Origin: Actinokineospora baliensis
GTDB taxonomy: Bacteria; Actinomycetota; Actinomycetes; Mycobacteriales; Pseudonocardiaceae
Direction: 5' to 3'
NCBI RefSeq assembly: GCF_016907695.1
Contig: NZ_JAFBCK010000001.1
Location: forward strand, 6,002,001-6,066,000
Length of the DNA stretch: 64,000 nt
Part shown: one piece after another, positions 43,204 through 52,671 of the stretch
Layout: every line of letters begins with the position of its first letter
Position numbering within the stretch: position 1 is the stretch's first letter
Notes under the pieces: generated by a model
Database searches by the model: none
Told to the model about the DNA's origin: nothing
Seen by the model: only the letters and a program-made list of their open reading frames with translations
Position numbers and translations under genes: made by a program

Positions 43204-44717
43204 CCGGCACCCTCTATGGCGTCGGGCTCGGCCCAGGCGACCCGGATCTTGTCACCGTCAAGGCAGCCCGGTTGATCGGCGCAGCCGACGTGGTCGCCTA
43301 TCACAGTGCGCGCCACGGCAGGTCTATCGCGCGCGGGGTCGCTGCTCCTTACCTTCGCGAGGGGCAGATCGAGGAGCAGCTGGTCTACCCGTTGACCGTG
43401 GAGACAACGGACCATCCCGGTGGGTACGCGGGGGCGATGGCGGAGTTCTACGAGCACGCCGCCGCGAGGTTGGCAGCGCACCTCGACGCCGGTCGCGACG
43501 TAGTTGTTCTCGCTGAAGGCGATCCGCTCTTCTACGGCTCTTACATGCACATGCACAAGAGGCTCGCCGACCGCTACCCGTGGGTGGTTGTGCCTGGCGT
43601 GACATCTGTTAGCGCTGCCGCCGCTGTCTTGGGCCGCCCGTTGGTAGAAGGCGAAGAGGTTCTCACCGTACTGCCGGGAACCCTGCCCGAAGAGGACCTC
43701 GCAGCGCATCTAACGCGAACCGACTCGGCGGCCGTGCTCAAGCTCGGGCGCACCTTCGGCAAGGTGCGGGATGCGTTCGCTGCAGCGGGCAAGTTGGATC
43801 AGGCTCTCTATGTAGAGCGGGCGACGTGGTCGGAAGGACGCAGCCTCCCACTGTCCGAAGTAGATCCCGAGACAGTCCCGTACTTCTCGCTCGCGCTGCT
43901 TCCCAGTCCTCTTAACGACAGTGTCCCCTCTGCCACCCCCGCGACAGGGGCATCGCCTGCGGCGGGTGAGGTAGTCGTAGTCGGCACCGGCCCGGCTGGG
44001 CGGCCTTGGCTGACGCCGGAAGCACAAGAGGCGCTATCAGCCGCTGATGACCTCGTCGGCTACAAGACGTACCTGGACCGAGTCCCGGTCAATCCCCGGC
44101 AGCGGCGGCACGCTTCGGACAACCAGGTCGAGGCCGAGCGCGCCGCTTTCGCCCTGGACCTGGCCAAGCGCGGCCGACGGGTCGCTGTCGTGTCCTCCGG
44201 CGACCCGGGGGTGTTCGCCATGGCCACGGCTGTGCTGGAGGTCGCGACCGACCCGCAGTGGGCGGACGTCCCGGTTCGGGTCCTGCCCGGTCTGACGGCC
44301 GCGCAGGCGGTGGCGAGCCGGGTGGGGGCGCCGCTGGGGCACGACTTCTGCGTGATCTCGCTGTCCGACCGCCTGAAGCCGTGGCAGGTCATCACCGAGC
44401 GCCTTGAGGCGGTCGCCAAGGCGGACCTGGTGATCGCCATCTACAACCCGGCGTCCAAGGCCAGGACCTGGCAGCTCGGCGAGGCCCGCGATCTGCTGCT
44501 GCGGCACCGGTCCCCGGACACGCCGGTCGTGATCGGCCGGGACGTGGGCGGCCCGGAGGAGTCGGTCCGGGTCGTGCGGTTGCAGGACCTCGACCCGGCG
44601 ACCGTGGACATGCGCTGCCTGTTGCTGATCGGCTCGTCCCAGACGCGGCACCTGCTCAAGGCCGACGGCTCGCACGTGGTGTTCACCCCACGCCACTACC
44701 CGGCTTCACCTGCGTAG
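43200..44717 (+). CDS. cobIJ: CobI-CobJ fusion: precorrin-2 C20- and precorrin-3B C17-methyltransferase
   Basis: 505 residues formed by two SAM-dependent tetrapyrrole methyltransferases. The CobI half (about 1-235) has [28 protein letters not shown] and [13 protein letters not shown]. After a Ser/Ala/Pro linker (about 240-260), the CobJ half (about 262-500) has [40 protein letters not shown] and VVIGRDVGG. It adds methyl groups before and after the CobG step encoded two genes upstream. The CobI half uses noticeably more A/T-ending codons than the CobJ half. The last 12 bases overlap the convergent helicase gene. Confidence 0.94.
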   Translation: MTGTLYGVGLGPGDPDLVTVKAARLIGAADVVAYHSARHGRSIARGVAAPYLREGQIEEQLVYPLTVETTDHPGGYAGAMAEFYEHAAARLAAHLDAGRDVVVLAEGDPLFYGSYMHMHKRLADRYPWVVVPGVTSVSAAAAVLGRPLVEGEEVLTVLPGTLPEEDLAAHLTRTDSAAVLKLGRTFGKVRDAFAAAGKLDQALYVERATWSEGRSLPLSEVDPETVPYFSLALLPSPLNDSVPSATPATGASPAAGEVVVVGTGPAGRPWLTPEAQEALSAADDLVGYKTYLDRVPVNPRQRRHASDNQVEAERAAFALDLAKRGRRVAVVSSGDPGVFAMATAVLEVATDPQWADVPVRVLPGLTAAQAVASRVGAPLGHDFCVISLSDRLKPWQVITERLEAVAKADLVIAIYNPASKARTWQLGEARDLLLRHRSPDTPVVIGRDVGGPEESVRVVRLQDLDPATVDMRCLLLIGSSQTRHLLKADGSHVVFTPRHYPASPA

Positions 44718-47138
44718 TTCCACCAGCGAGGCCAGCTCGTCATCGCCGAGTTCGGTGATGGCGCTGTCGCCGCCAGCGAGCACGGAGTCGGCGAGGTCGC
44801 GCTTGGACCGCAACAGCTCGGCGATCCGGTCCTCGACCGTGCCCTCGGTCACGAACCGGTGGACCTGGACGGGCCGGGTCTGCCCGATCCGGTAGGCGCG
44901 GTCGGTGGCCTGGTCCTCCACCGCCGGGTTCCACCAGCGGTCGTAGTGCAGGACGTGGTCGGCGCGGGTCAGGTTCAACCCCGTGCCCGCTGCCTTCAGC
45001 GACAACAGGAACACGCTGAACTCGCCAGAAGAGAAGTCTGCGACCAGACGCTCCCGTTGCGGCACAGGCGTGCCGCCGTGCAAGAGGCCGCAGTGGACGT
45101 GTCTATCGCGAAGATGCCGCTCCAGCAACCGGGCCATAGAGACGTACTGCGTGAACACGAGTACCGCTGACTCCTCGGCGAGGATCGTGTCCAGCAGTTC
45201 GTCCAAGAGACCCAGCTTGCCCGAGCGGCCTGTCAACCGCCCTTCGCGTTCACGCAAGAACTGGGCGGGGTGGTTGCAGATCTGCTTAAGCGACGTCAGC
45301 ATCCGCAGTACGTGCCCACGGCGAGCCATGCCCTCGGCGGACCGGATCTCCGCCATCGCCTCACGCACAGCCGCCGTGTAGAGGCCAGTCTGTTCCCGGG
45401 TCAACGACACCGGGTGGTCGGTTTCGGTCTTCGGGGGCAACTCGGGGACGATTCCCGGGTCGGACTTACGCCTCCGCAGCAGGAACGGGCGGATCAGACG
45501 CGCGAACTTCGCCGCCACATCGGCGTCTACTGCCACCGGCTCGGCCCAACGCTTCTTAAAGGCAGCACGCGTACCGAGGAGCCCTGGGGTGGTCCAGTCG
45601 AGTAGGGCCCATAGGTCAGTGAGCGTGTTCTCGACTGGTGTGCCCGTTAGCGCTATCCGTGCCTGGCAAGGGATGGCGCGCAGGGCTTTGGCTGTAGCGG
45701 AATCCGGGTTCTTAGCGTGTTGGGCCTCGTCGGCGACTACCAAGCCCCAGGGCTGGTTGGACAACCGCGCGGTGTCGCGGCGTAGTACCGCGTAGGTGGT
45801 CAACACGATCCCCGTTGTGGCCACCATGCGTCCTTGGCCGTGGAACCTGGTCACTGGAACTGTTGGGGCGAACTTTGCGACCTCTCTAGCCCAGTTGCCC
45901 AGTAGCGAGGCGGGGCAGACCACGAGCGTGGGTTCGGTCGATGAGCGTTGCAGGTGCAGCGCGATCACGGTGATGGTCTTACCCAACCCCATGTCGTCGG
46001 CGAGACATGCGCCCAGGCCGAGCCGGGTCATCCGCGCCAGCCACCGCAGGCCGCGCAGCTGGTAGTCCCGGAGTACCCCGGTGAGTCCGCTCGGCTGCTC
46101 CACCGGGTCCGCGTCAGGCTCCTCCACTCGCTCGCGGAGTTCATCGAGCCACCCGGTCGCGACTACGTCAACTTCGCGCCCGTCGACTTCGGCACTACCA
46201 GTCAGCGATGCGGCCAATGCCTCTACGACCGTGAACGGCTTAATGGCGCGTGGTACGACCGTGGCGTCCAGTAGCACCCACCGGTCTCTTAGCCGCACGG
46301 CCTGAGCATGCGTCGCGGCGAGCCGGTCCACCTCGTCCTTGCTCAACGCGCTGCCGTCGAGCACAAGCTCCCAATCAGCGGCCAGCAGCCCGTGGGTCGC
46401 CTCTATGCGGCCCACGGTCACGCGGCGGGTGAGAGTGCCGACCATGTGGCGGGGCCAGTGCACGTCCACGCCTACGCGGGTCGCGTTGACCAGTAGGTCG
46501 CCGACCTCGGCCTCGGTCAACGCCAGGCGGTCAGGGACGTCGTGGTCGAGCAGCCTGCGCATCGGCGGCCAACGGCGCGCGACCCGGTGCAGGGCGTCGA
46601 CCAGGGTCGCCCGCGCCTGCTCGTCGCCGCGCTTGGCCACCTCGACGGCGTCGACGACGACCCCGGCGAGGTGTACTTGCGGCACACACGTCCCGTCGGG
46701 GTCCAGCCGCAGCGACAACCGCAGCCCCCCGAGCACCCGCAACACGTCCTCCGGCGGCGGCCCGGCGATGGCCTCGACGAACATCCGCACCACGGCCAGC
46801 GGCTCAGCCGCGGTGACGTGCGCGTCCACCGGCATCCGCTCCGCCAACTCGGCCAACCGCTCCCGGTCGTCGCCGCTCAACGCCCCCCGCGCCACCTGCC
46901 GCAACGCCACCACCACGACCTCACCCCAGAACACCGCCGTCGGGTGGCACCCCACCGACCGCCGAGCCCGCGTCAACACCGGCACGGCGTCCGCGATCGG
47001 CAACCGGACCGCCGCCACGATCCGCCCCGGCAACACCAACTCCCCCAGCTCAACCCCATCGGGGAGGGCGTCGCCGTGGAACGCGACCCCACCGGCTGAC
47101 TCCACGGTGGCCGCGCAGCGGTCCAGCCCGGTGATCAC
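44706..47138 (-). CDS. SNF2-family helicase-like ATPase in the cob operon
   Basis: 810 residues. The N-terminal 350 residues are the SNF2_N-associated region of bacterial HepA-like proteins; the ATPase has Walker A DDMGLGKT (381-388), DEAQ box II (470-473), LTGTPVEN (498-505) and C-terminal RAYRIGQTRPVQVHRFVTEGTVEDRI. Such proteins translocate on double-stranded DNA and remodel protein-DNA or RNA polymerase complexes. The GTG at 47138 overlaps the cobK stop (GTGA), so it is translated from the cobL-cobM-cobK message. It is not a known cobalamin enzyme. The 3' end overlaps cobIJ by 12 bases. Codon use in 45000-46300 is less GC-biased than in the neighbours. Confidence 0.9.
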   Translation of the reverse strand: MITGLDRCAATVESAGGVAFHGDALPDGVELGELVLPGRIVAAVRLPIADAVPVLTRARRSVGCHPTAVFWGEVVVVALRQVARGALSGDDRERLAELAERMPVDAHVTAAEPLAVVRMFVEAIAGPPPEDVLRVLGGLRLSLRLDPDGTCVPQVHLAGVVVDAVEVAKRGDEQARATLVDALHRVARRWPPMRRLLDHDVPDRLALTEAEVGDLLVNATRVGVDVHWPRHMVGTLTRRVTVGRIEATHGLLAADWELVLDGSALSKDEVDRLAATHAQAVRLRDRWVLLDATVVPRAIKPFTVVEALAASLTGSAEVDGREVDVVATGWLDELRERVEEPDADPVEQPSGLTGVLRDYQLRGLRWLARMTRLGLGACLADDMGLGKTITVIALHLQRSSTEPTLVVCPASLLGNWAREVAKFAPTVPVTRFHGQGRMVATTGIVLTTYAVLRRDTARLSNQPWGLVVADEAQHAKNPDSATAKALRAIPCQARIALTGTPVENTLTDLWALLDWTTPGLLGTRAAFKKRWAEPVAVDADVAAKFARLIRPFLLRRRKSDPGIVPELPPKTETDHPVSLTREQTGLYTAAVREAMAEIRSAEGMARRGHVLRMLTSLKQICNHPAQFLREREGRLTGRSGKLGLLDELLDTILAEESAVLVFTQYVSMARLLERHLRDRHVHCGLLHGGTPVPQRERLVADFSSGEFSVFLLSLKAAGTGLNLTRADHVLHYDRWWNPAVEDQATDRAYRIGQTRPVQVHRFVTEGTVEDRIAELLRSKRDLADSVLAGGDSAITELGDDELASLVELRR

Positions 47139-47854
47139 CGGAGCCAGGCCAGGACTTGGTCGACGGTCTCGGCAAGGGGGATGGCAGGTGGGGGTGGGGG
47201 GCGCCGGACGACCACTACGGCGAGGTCGAGGGCTTGGGCGGCTTCCAGCTTCGCAGCGGTGAGAGGACCGCCGCTGTCTTTGGTGACCAGAACGTCTATG
47301 CGGTGGTCGCAGAGTAGGGCGAGTTCGCCGTCCACTGTGTACGGGCCGCGGTCGAGGAGAAGTTTGGCGCCCGCGGGCATAGGCACTTCCGGCGGGTCTA
47401 CGCAGCGGATCAGGTACCAGCGGGTGGAATCGGTGAACGCCGCGAGGCCCTGCCTGCCCGTAGTGAGGAAGATGCGGTCCCCGAGGCGTTCGGCGGTGGT
47501 ACGGGCTTCGGAGAGGCTGTCGACCCAGTGCCAGCCGGAGCGGGAGGCCCAGCCGGGGCGGCGGAGCATGAGCAGCGGGACTCTTGCGATAAGAGCGGCT
47601 TCGGCGGCGGAGGCGCTGATTCGCTCGGCGAACGGGTGCGTGGCATCCACCACCGCGGCGATCCCGTGCTCAAGCAGCCACTGCGCGAGCAAAGCAGGCC
47701 CACCGAAGCCGCCGACGCGGACCTCACCGACCGGCAACCGCGGCTCGCGGACCCGACCAGCCAACGACGACACGACGGTGTGCTCCGGGCTGGTGTGAAG
47801 GGCGGCCGCGAGGGCCCGCGCCTCGCCGGTACCTCCCAGGACCAGGACCTTCAC
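47135..47854 (-). CDS. cobK: Precorrin-6A reductase
   Basis: 239 residues, NADPH-dependent reductase of the corrin ring. [16 protein letters not shown] start, [38 protein letters not shown] and [17 protein letters not shown] are family signatures. The GTG at 47854 overlaps the cobM stop (GTGA), and its own stop overlaps the start of the SNF2 gene. Third gene of the minus-strand cob operon. Confidence 0.94.
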   Translation of the reverse strand: MKVLVLGGTGEARALAAALHTSPEHTVVSSLAGRVREPRLPVGEVRVGGFGGPALLAQWLLEHGIAAVVDATHPFAERISASAAEAALIARVPLLMLRRPGWASRSGWHWVDSLSEARTTAERLGDRIFLTTGRQGLAAFTDSTRWYLIRCVDPPEVPMPAGAKLLLDRGPYTVDGELALLCDHRIDVLVTKDSGGPLTAAKLEAAQALDLAVVVVRRPPPPPAIPLAETVDQVLAWLR

Positions 47855-48594
47855 GGGCGGTCCCGCTCCGCGGAGTACAGGTGGCTCTCACGGAACCCAC
47901 CCGGGTCGAGCACGCGCCCGACGATGATCACCGCGGTCCGTTTGATCCCCGCGGCGTGGACCTGGGCCGCGATGGAAGCCAGCGTCCCCCGCAGCACGAC
48001 CTCCTCCGCGCGCGAAGCGTGCGCGACCACGGCGACCGGGCAGCACTCCCCGTAGTTCGGCACCAGCTCGGCGACGACCTCGTCAATGCGCTGCACGGCA
48101 AGGTGCAGCACCATCGTCGCGTGGGAGCGACCTAGCGTGTCTAGGTCCTCACCCGGAGGCATAGGCGTCGCGCGGGCGGCAGTTCGAGTGAGCACCACGG
48201 TCTGCCCTAGGGCGGGCACGGTCAACTCTTGCCGAAGGGACGCGGCAGCGGCGGCGAAGGCGGGCACGCCAGGAGTCACGTCATAAGGCACCTCAGCGGC
48301 GTCCAAGCGGCGCATCTGCTCGGCCATAGCGCTGAACACCGAGGGGTCCCCGGAGTGCAACCGAGCGACGTCGTGGCCAGCGGTGTGCGCTGCCACCATC
48401 TCGGCGACGATCTCGTCCAGCGTCAGGTTCGCCGTGTCGACCTTGCGAGCCCCGGATGGGCACACCGCCAGCAACTCTTCGGGCACCAGCGCACCCGCGT
48501 AGAGGCAGACCGGCGCGGCAGCGATGAGGTCGCGCCCGCGCACGGTGATCAGGTCAGCCGCACCCGGGCCAGCCCCGATGAAGTGCACGGTCAT
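47851..48594 (-). CDS. cobM: Precorrin-4 C11-methyltransferase
   Basis: 247 residues, SAM-dependent tetrapyrrole methylase: [60 protein letters not shown] and [12 protein letters not shown]. The ATG at 48594 overlaps the cobL stop (ATGA). Second gene of cobL-cobM-cobK-SNF2; the open frame continues upstream through cobL in another frame and is not used. Confidence 0.94.
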   Translation of the reverse strand: MTVHFIGAGPGAADLITVRGRDLIAAAPVCLYAGALVPEELLAVCPSGARKVDTANLTLDEIVAEMVAAHTAGHDVARLHSGDPSVFSAMAEQMRRLDAAEVPYDVTPGVPAFAAAAASLRQELTVPALGQTVVLTRTAARATPMPPGEDLDTLGRSHATMVLHLAVQRIDEVVAELVPNYGECCPVAVVAHASRAEEVVLRGTLASIAAQVHAAGIKRTAVIIVGRVLDPGGFRESHLYSAERDRP

Positions 48595-49775
48595 GTCCGC
48601 TCCTTGCTCGCGACCCACTGCGTGACCGGCATGGCCTGCCGCCAGCCGGTGAACCCGCCGACCGGGGCGGCCCGCCCGACGGACAACCGGGTCAGCGTCC
48701 CGCCGACCTCGGCGTACCAGCGCGCGACGAGCACCTCCGACTCGAGCGTCACCGCGTTCACCACGATCCGCCCACCCGGCCGCAGCGCCGCCCAGCACGC
48801 GGGCAGGACACCCTCGACCGTCACTCCCCCGCCGACGAACACCGCGTCCGGCCGCTCCAGCCCGGCCAACGCGTCCGGCGCCGAACCACGGACCAGGACC
48901 ACGCCCGGCACTCCCAGCGCGGCCGCGTTGCGCGCGACCCGGTCGGCCCGGTCGTCGCGCGGCTCGATGGCGATCACCCGGCACGCGGGGTGCGTCCGCG
49001 CCCACTCGATCCCGACGCTGCCCGACCCCGCGCCGACGTCCCACAGCAGCTGCCCCGGCTCGGGCGCCAGCGACGACACCGTGACCGCCCGGACCTCGCG
49101 CTTGGTGATCTGCCCGTCGTGCTCGTAGACGTCGTCAGGCAGGCCAGGCACGCGCGGCAGCCGACGAGCGCCGGGATCGGCCACGCACTCGATCGCGACG
49201 ACGTTGAGCGGCGACACGTCGTCCCAGTCGGTGCCGATCCGCTCGCCCGGCCCACCCAGTTCCTGCAAGACCGTGACCGCGCTCGCACCGAACCCGCGGT
49301 CGCGCAACAACGCGACCACCGCCGCGGGCGTTGCACTGTTGGCGCTGAGCACGAGCACACGGCGTCCCTGGTGCAGCACGGCGTGCAACCGCTCCACCGG
49401 CCGTGCGACCGCGCTGACCACGGCCACCTCCTCGACCGCCCACCCGAGCCGCGCGCACGCCAGCGACAGCGACGACGGGTGCGGCCACACCCGGACTTCG
49501 GCGAACCGCGACAGCGTGGTGCCGATGCCGTGGAACATGGGGTCGCCACTGGCCAGCACGCACAGCACCCGGTCGCGGTAGCGCTCGAGCAGGCCGGGGA
49601 TGGCCGGGACCAGCGGCGAGGGCCACGCGACCCGTTCGGCGGTGACCTCGGCGGGCAGCAGGTCGAGCTGGCGGGCCGACCCCAGGACGACTTGGGCGCG
49701 GTCCAGCTCGGCGCGCGCCGCGGGCGAGAGCCCGACCACACCGTCCGCACCGATTCCCACCACCGAGACCGCCAC
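48591..49775 (-). CDS. cobL: Precorrin-6Y C5,15-methyltransferase (decarboxylating)
   Basis: 394 residues, fusion of a CbiE-type methylase (about 1-195; [43 protein letters not shown]) and a CbiT-type methylase/decarboxylase (about 205-394; [39 protein letters not shown]). The GTG at 49775 was chosen because a -10-like TAGGGT (49789-49784) lies 8 bases before it and the family starts at this point; the longer frame crosses the opposite riboswitch. First gene of the minus-strand cob operon. Confidence 0.92.
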   Translation of the reverse strand: MAVSVVGIGADGVVGLSPAARAELDRAQVVLGSARQLDLLPAEVTAERVAWPSPLVPAIPGLLERYRDRVLCVLASGDPMFHGIGTTLSRFAEVRVWPHPSSLSLACARLGWAVEEVAVVSAVARPVERLHAVLHQGRRVLVLSANSATPAAVVALLRDRGFGASAVTVLQELGGPGERIGTDWDDVSPLNVVAIECVADPGARRLPRVPGLPDDVYEHDGQITKREVRAVTVSSLAPEPGQLLWDVGAGSGSVGIEWARTHPACRVIAIEPRDDRADRVARNAAALGVPGVVLVRGSAPDALAGLERPDAVFVGGGVTVEGVLPACWAALRPGGRIVVNAVTLESEVLVARWYAEVGGTLTRLSVGRAAPVGGFTGWRQAMPVTQWVASKERT

Positions 49776-49783
49776 GGGCCCAG

Positions 49784-49789
49784 ACCCTA
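49784..49789 (-). promoter_or_regulatory. -10 element of the cobL operon
   Basis: TAGGGT on the minus strand, 8 bases before the GTG of cobL, implying an almost leaderless transcript. Unlike the plus-strand operon opposite it, no cobalamin aptamer precedes cobL. Confidence 0.45.
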
Positions 49790-49816
49790 ACCGACCCGAG
49801 ATCCCCACCACGTGCC

Positions 49817-49846
49817 TTGGCCGCGAGCCCCGCCGGATGCGACGAT
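49817..49846 (+). promoter_or_regulatory. Candidate promoter of the chelatase-cobO-cobB operon
   Basis: TTGGCC (49817-49822), 18-bp spacer, GACGAT (49841-49846). Transcription would start near 49853, just before the cobalamin aptamer. Confidence 0.4.
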
Positions 49847-49867
49847 GCCTGGCGAGCCAACTGAAGA

Positions 49868-50056
49868 CAGAACAGCAGGTGTGCGAGGAAGCCGGTGCGA
49901 GTCCGGCGCGGTCCCGCCACTGTGACCGGGGAGTGCCGTCCCCACGCTGGCCACCGGGGCGACTCGGGAAGGCCGGGGCGGCGCGGCGATCCGGGAGCCA
50001 GGACACTCCGCCCGCTGACCCACCGACCCGGGCGCGGACCCGGAGTGAGGAACGAC
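49868..50056 (+). promoter_or_regulatory. Cobalamin riboswitch upstream of the chelatase-cobO-cobB operon
   Basis: Aptamer blocks: GGAAGCCGGTG-CGAGTCCGG (from 49887), GCCACTG (49916-49922), B12 box GAGCCAGGACAC (49995-50006). A hairpin CCGGG/CCCGG (50028-50043) follows, and the GAGG ribosome site (50047-50050) lies directly after it, which fits control of translation start. The aptamer 5' half is almost the same as in the cobN riboswitch. Confidence 0.92.
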
Positions 50057-52045
50057 GTGACCCGTCCAGCCCTGCCCGGCTACCCGTTCTCCGCGGTCGT
50101 CGGCCACGCCGACCTGCGGCTGTCCCTGTTGCTCAACGCGGTGCACCCCGGGATCGGCGGGGTGCTGGTGCGCGGCGAGAAGGGCACCGCCAAGTCGACC
50201 GTGGTGCGCGCGCTGGCCGCGTTGCTGCCCGTGGCGGGCGTCGTGGCGGACTGCCGGTTCTCCTGCGACCCGGCCGCGCCCGACCCGGCCTGCCCGGACG
50301 GCCCGCACTCGGCCCCCGACTCCGACACCCGCCCGGCGCGGCTGGTCGAGCTCCCGGTCGGCGCCACCGAGGACCGGGTCATCGGCTCACTGGACCTGGA
50401 ACGCGCGCTGACCGAGGGGGTCCGCGCCTACCAACCGGGTCTGCTGGCGGCGGCGCACCGGGGGGTGCTCTACGTCGACGAGGTCAACCTGCTGCACGAC
50501 CACCTGGTGGACCTGCTGCTCGACGCCGCCGCGATGGGGCGCGCGCACGTCGAGCGCGAGGGCGTGTCGGTCTCGCACGCCGCGTCGTTCCTGCTGGTCG
50601 GCACGATGAACCCGGAGGAGGGCGAGCTGCGGCCGCAGCTGCTCGACCGGTTCGGGCTCACCGTCGAGGTGCGCGCCGCCCGCGACGTGGACACCCGCAC
50701 GGAGGTGATCCGGCGGCGGTTGGCGTTCGAGGCCGACCCGGCGGGCTTCGCCGATGCCTGGTCCACTTCGGACGCGGAGCTGGCCGCGCGGATCGTGGCC
50801 GCCCGCAAGGCACTGCCGGAGGTCGTGCTGCCCGACGCCGAGCTACGCCGGATCGCGGCGGTGTGCGCGGCGTTCGACGTAGACGGCATGCGCGCGGACC
50901 TGGTGGTTGCCCGGGCTTCGGTCGCGCACGCGGCGTGGCGCGGGGCGGGCGCGGTCGAGGAGATCGACGTCGAGGTGGCCGCCCGGCTGGCCCTGCCGCA
51001 CCGGCGCAGGCGTGACCCGTTCGACGAGCCCGGACTGGACCAGGAGCAGCTGTCGCAGGCGTTGCGCGACGCCGCCGAGGAGGCCGACCGGGACCCCGAC
51101 GACAGCGGCCCCGGTGGCGGCGCTCCGGAACCGGGTGAATCCGAGGCGCCCCAAGGGGATCAGGGCAAGCAAGACGCCGAAGCACCCCAGGGCGGCGACC
51201 AGTCGCAGGCGGCTTCGCGGCCGGACGAGGCGTTCCGGGCCAGGGTGCTGCAACTCGACGGCGTCGGCGAAGGCGCGCCGGGCAGGCGATCGCGGTCACG
51301 CGCCGGTTCCGGCCGGGCGCTGCGCGCGGCGCAGAACCAGGGCACCGGAATCCACCTGGTCGGCACGCTCACCGCAGCGGCGCCTTTCCAGCACACGCGG
51401 GGTCGCAGCGGTCCGGGGATCGTGGTGCGGTCGGGGGATGTCCGGCGCGCGGTGCGGGAGGGCCGGGAGTCGAACCTGGTGCTGTTCGCGGTGGACGCGT
51501 CGGGCTCGATGGCCGCCCGCAAGCGCATGTCCGCGGTGACCGGCGCGGTGATCTCCTTGCTGCGCGACGCCTACCAGCGCCGGGACAAGGTCGGGCTGGT
51601 GACCTTCCGCGGCGGTGAGGCCGTGTTGTCGTTGCCGCCCACGTCGTCGGTCGAGGCCGCTGTCGCGCGGCTGCGTGATCTCCGCACCGGCGGGCGCACC
51701 CCGCTGGCGGACGGGTTGTTGCGGGCGCGGAAAACGCTTGCCATTGAACGGATGCGTGACCCGAGGCGGCGGGCCCTGCTGGTCGTCGTGACCGACGGCC
51801 GCGCCACGGTGGCGGTGAACCGGGACGGGCGCACCTCGCACGACGCCGTCGGCGACGCCATGCGCGCGGCGGCCGCACTCGCTGCCGACGGGGTGGTCAG
51901 CGTGGTCGTGGATTGCGAGAACGGGCCGGTTCGCTTGGGGTTGGCCGACAATCTCACGGCGGCGCTCGGCGGAACCGGTCTCCGACTCGCGGAACTGTCC
52001 GCCGACGCCGTCGCCGGTGTGGTCCGCGCGGCGCGCGCCGCCTGA
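50057..52045 (+). CDS. ChlI/ChlD-type chelatase ATPase subunit, probable CobN partner
   Basis: 662 residues. An N-terminal AAA+ domain of the magnesium-chelatase I type has Walker A GEKGTAKS (40-47) and Walker [12 protein letters not shown] (about 135-145); then an acidic, Pro/Gln-rich linker (about 335-430); then a VWA domain with the MIDAS motif DASGSM (about 479-484) and [15 protein letters not shown]. The fused I-D architecture replaces separate CobS and CobT in actinobacteria, driving ATP-dependent cobalt insertion by CobN. The GTG at 50057 has GAGG six bases upstream and sits directly behind a cobalamin riboswitch. First gene of the operon with cobO and cobB. Confidence 0.9.
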   Translation: MTRPALPGYPFSAVVGHADLRLSLLLNAVHPGIGGVLVRGEKGTAKSTVVRALAALLPVAGVVADCRFSCDPAAPDPACPDGPHSAPDSDTRPARLVELPVGATEDRVIGSLDLERALTEGVRAYQPGLLAAAHRGVLYVDEVNLLHDHLVDLLLDAAAMGRAHVEREGVSVSHAASFLLVGTMNPEEGELRPQLLDRFGLTVEVRAARDVDTRTEVIRRRLAFEADPAGFADAWSTSDAELAARIVAARKALPEVVLPDAELRRIAAVCAAFDVDGMRADLVVARASVAHAAWRGAGAVEEIDVEVAARLALPHRRRRDPFDEPGLDQEQLSQALRDAAEEADRDPDDSGPGGGAPEPGESEAPQGDQGKQDAEAPQGGDQSQAASRPDEAFRARVLQLDGVGEGAPGRRSRSRAGSGRALRAAQNQGTGIHLVGTLTAAAPFQHTRGRSGPGIVVRSGDVRRAVREGRESNLVLFAVDASGSMAARKRMSAVTGAVISLLRDAYQRRDKVGLVTFRGGEAVLSLPPTSSVEAAVARLRDLRTGGRTPLADGLLRARKTLAIERMRDPRRRALLVVVTDGRATVAVNRDGRTSHDAVGDAMRAAAALAADGVVSVVVDCENGPVRLGLADNLTAALGGTGLRLAELSADAVAGVVRAARAA

Positions 52046-52056
52046 GGGGAGTCGTT

Positions 52057-52671
52057 ATGCCACAAGGGAAGCCGGAGGTTGTCCCGCAAGACGGGCTCAC
52101 CACCCGGCAGCGGCGGAACCGGCCGTTGGTCGTGGTGCACACCGGGGAGATGAAGGGCAAGTCCACCGCCGCCTTCGGATTGGCGCTGCGCGGGTGGAAC
52201 CAGGGCTGGTCGATCGGGGTGTTCCAGTTCGTCAAGTCCGCGAAGTGGCGGGTCGGCGAGGAATCCGCGTTCCTGGCGCTGGGCAAGCTGCACGAGCAGA
52301 CCGGCGAAGGCGGGCCCGTCGAATGGCACAAGATGGGCGCGGGGTGGTCGTGGTCGCGCAAGGCGGGCACCGAGGACGACCACGCCGAGGCCGCGCGTGA
52401 GGGCTGGGCGGAGATCACCCGCAGACTGGCCGCGCAGCAGCACGACCTGTACGTGCTCGACGAGTTCACCTACCCGCTCAAGTGGGGGTGGATCGACACC
52501 GACGAGGTCGTGGCCACCCTGGCGTCCCGACCGGGCCACCAGCACGTCGTGATCACCGGCCGCGACGCGCCGCAGTCCCTTGTGGACGCTGCGGACCTGG
52601 TGACGCACATGACGAAGGTCAAGCACCCGATGGACTCCGGCCACAAGGGCCAGAAGGGCATCGAGTGGTAG
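52057..52671 (+). CDS. cobO: Cob(I)yrinic acid a,c-diamide adenosyltransferase
   Basis: 204 residues, CobO/BtuR family. P-loop variant VVHTGEMKGKSTAAFGLALR, then QFVKSAKW, YVLDEFTYPLKWGW and ITGRDAPQSLVDAADLVTHM. It attaches the 5'-deoxyadenosyl group of ATP to Co(I) corrinoids. The ATG at 52057 has GGGGAG five bases upstream; the gene starts 11 bases after the chelatase stop and its stop overlaps the cobB start by 7 bases. Confidence 0.95.
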   Translation: MPQGKPEVVPQDGLTTRQRRNRPLVVVHTGEMKGKSTAAFGLALRGWNQGWSIGVFQFVKSAKWRVGEESAFLALGKLHEQTGEGGPVEWHKMGAGWSWSRKAGTEDDHAEAAREGWAEITRRLAAQQHDLYVLDEFTYPLKWGWIDTDEVVATLASRPGHQHVVITGRDAPQSLVDAADLVTHMTKVKHPMDSGHKGQKGIEW

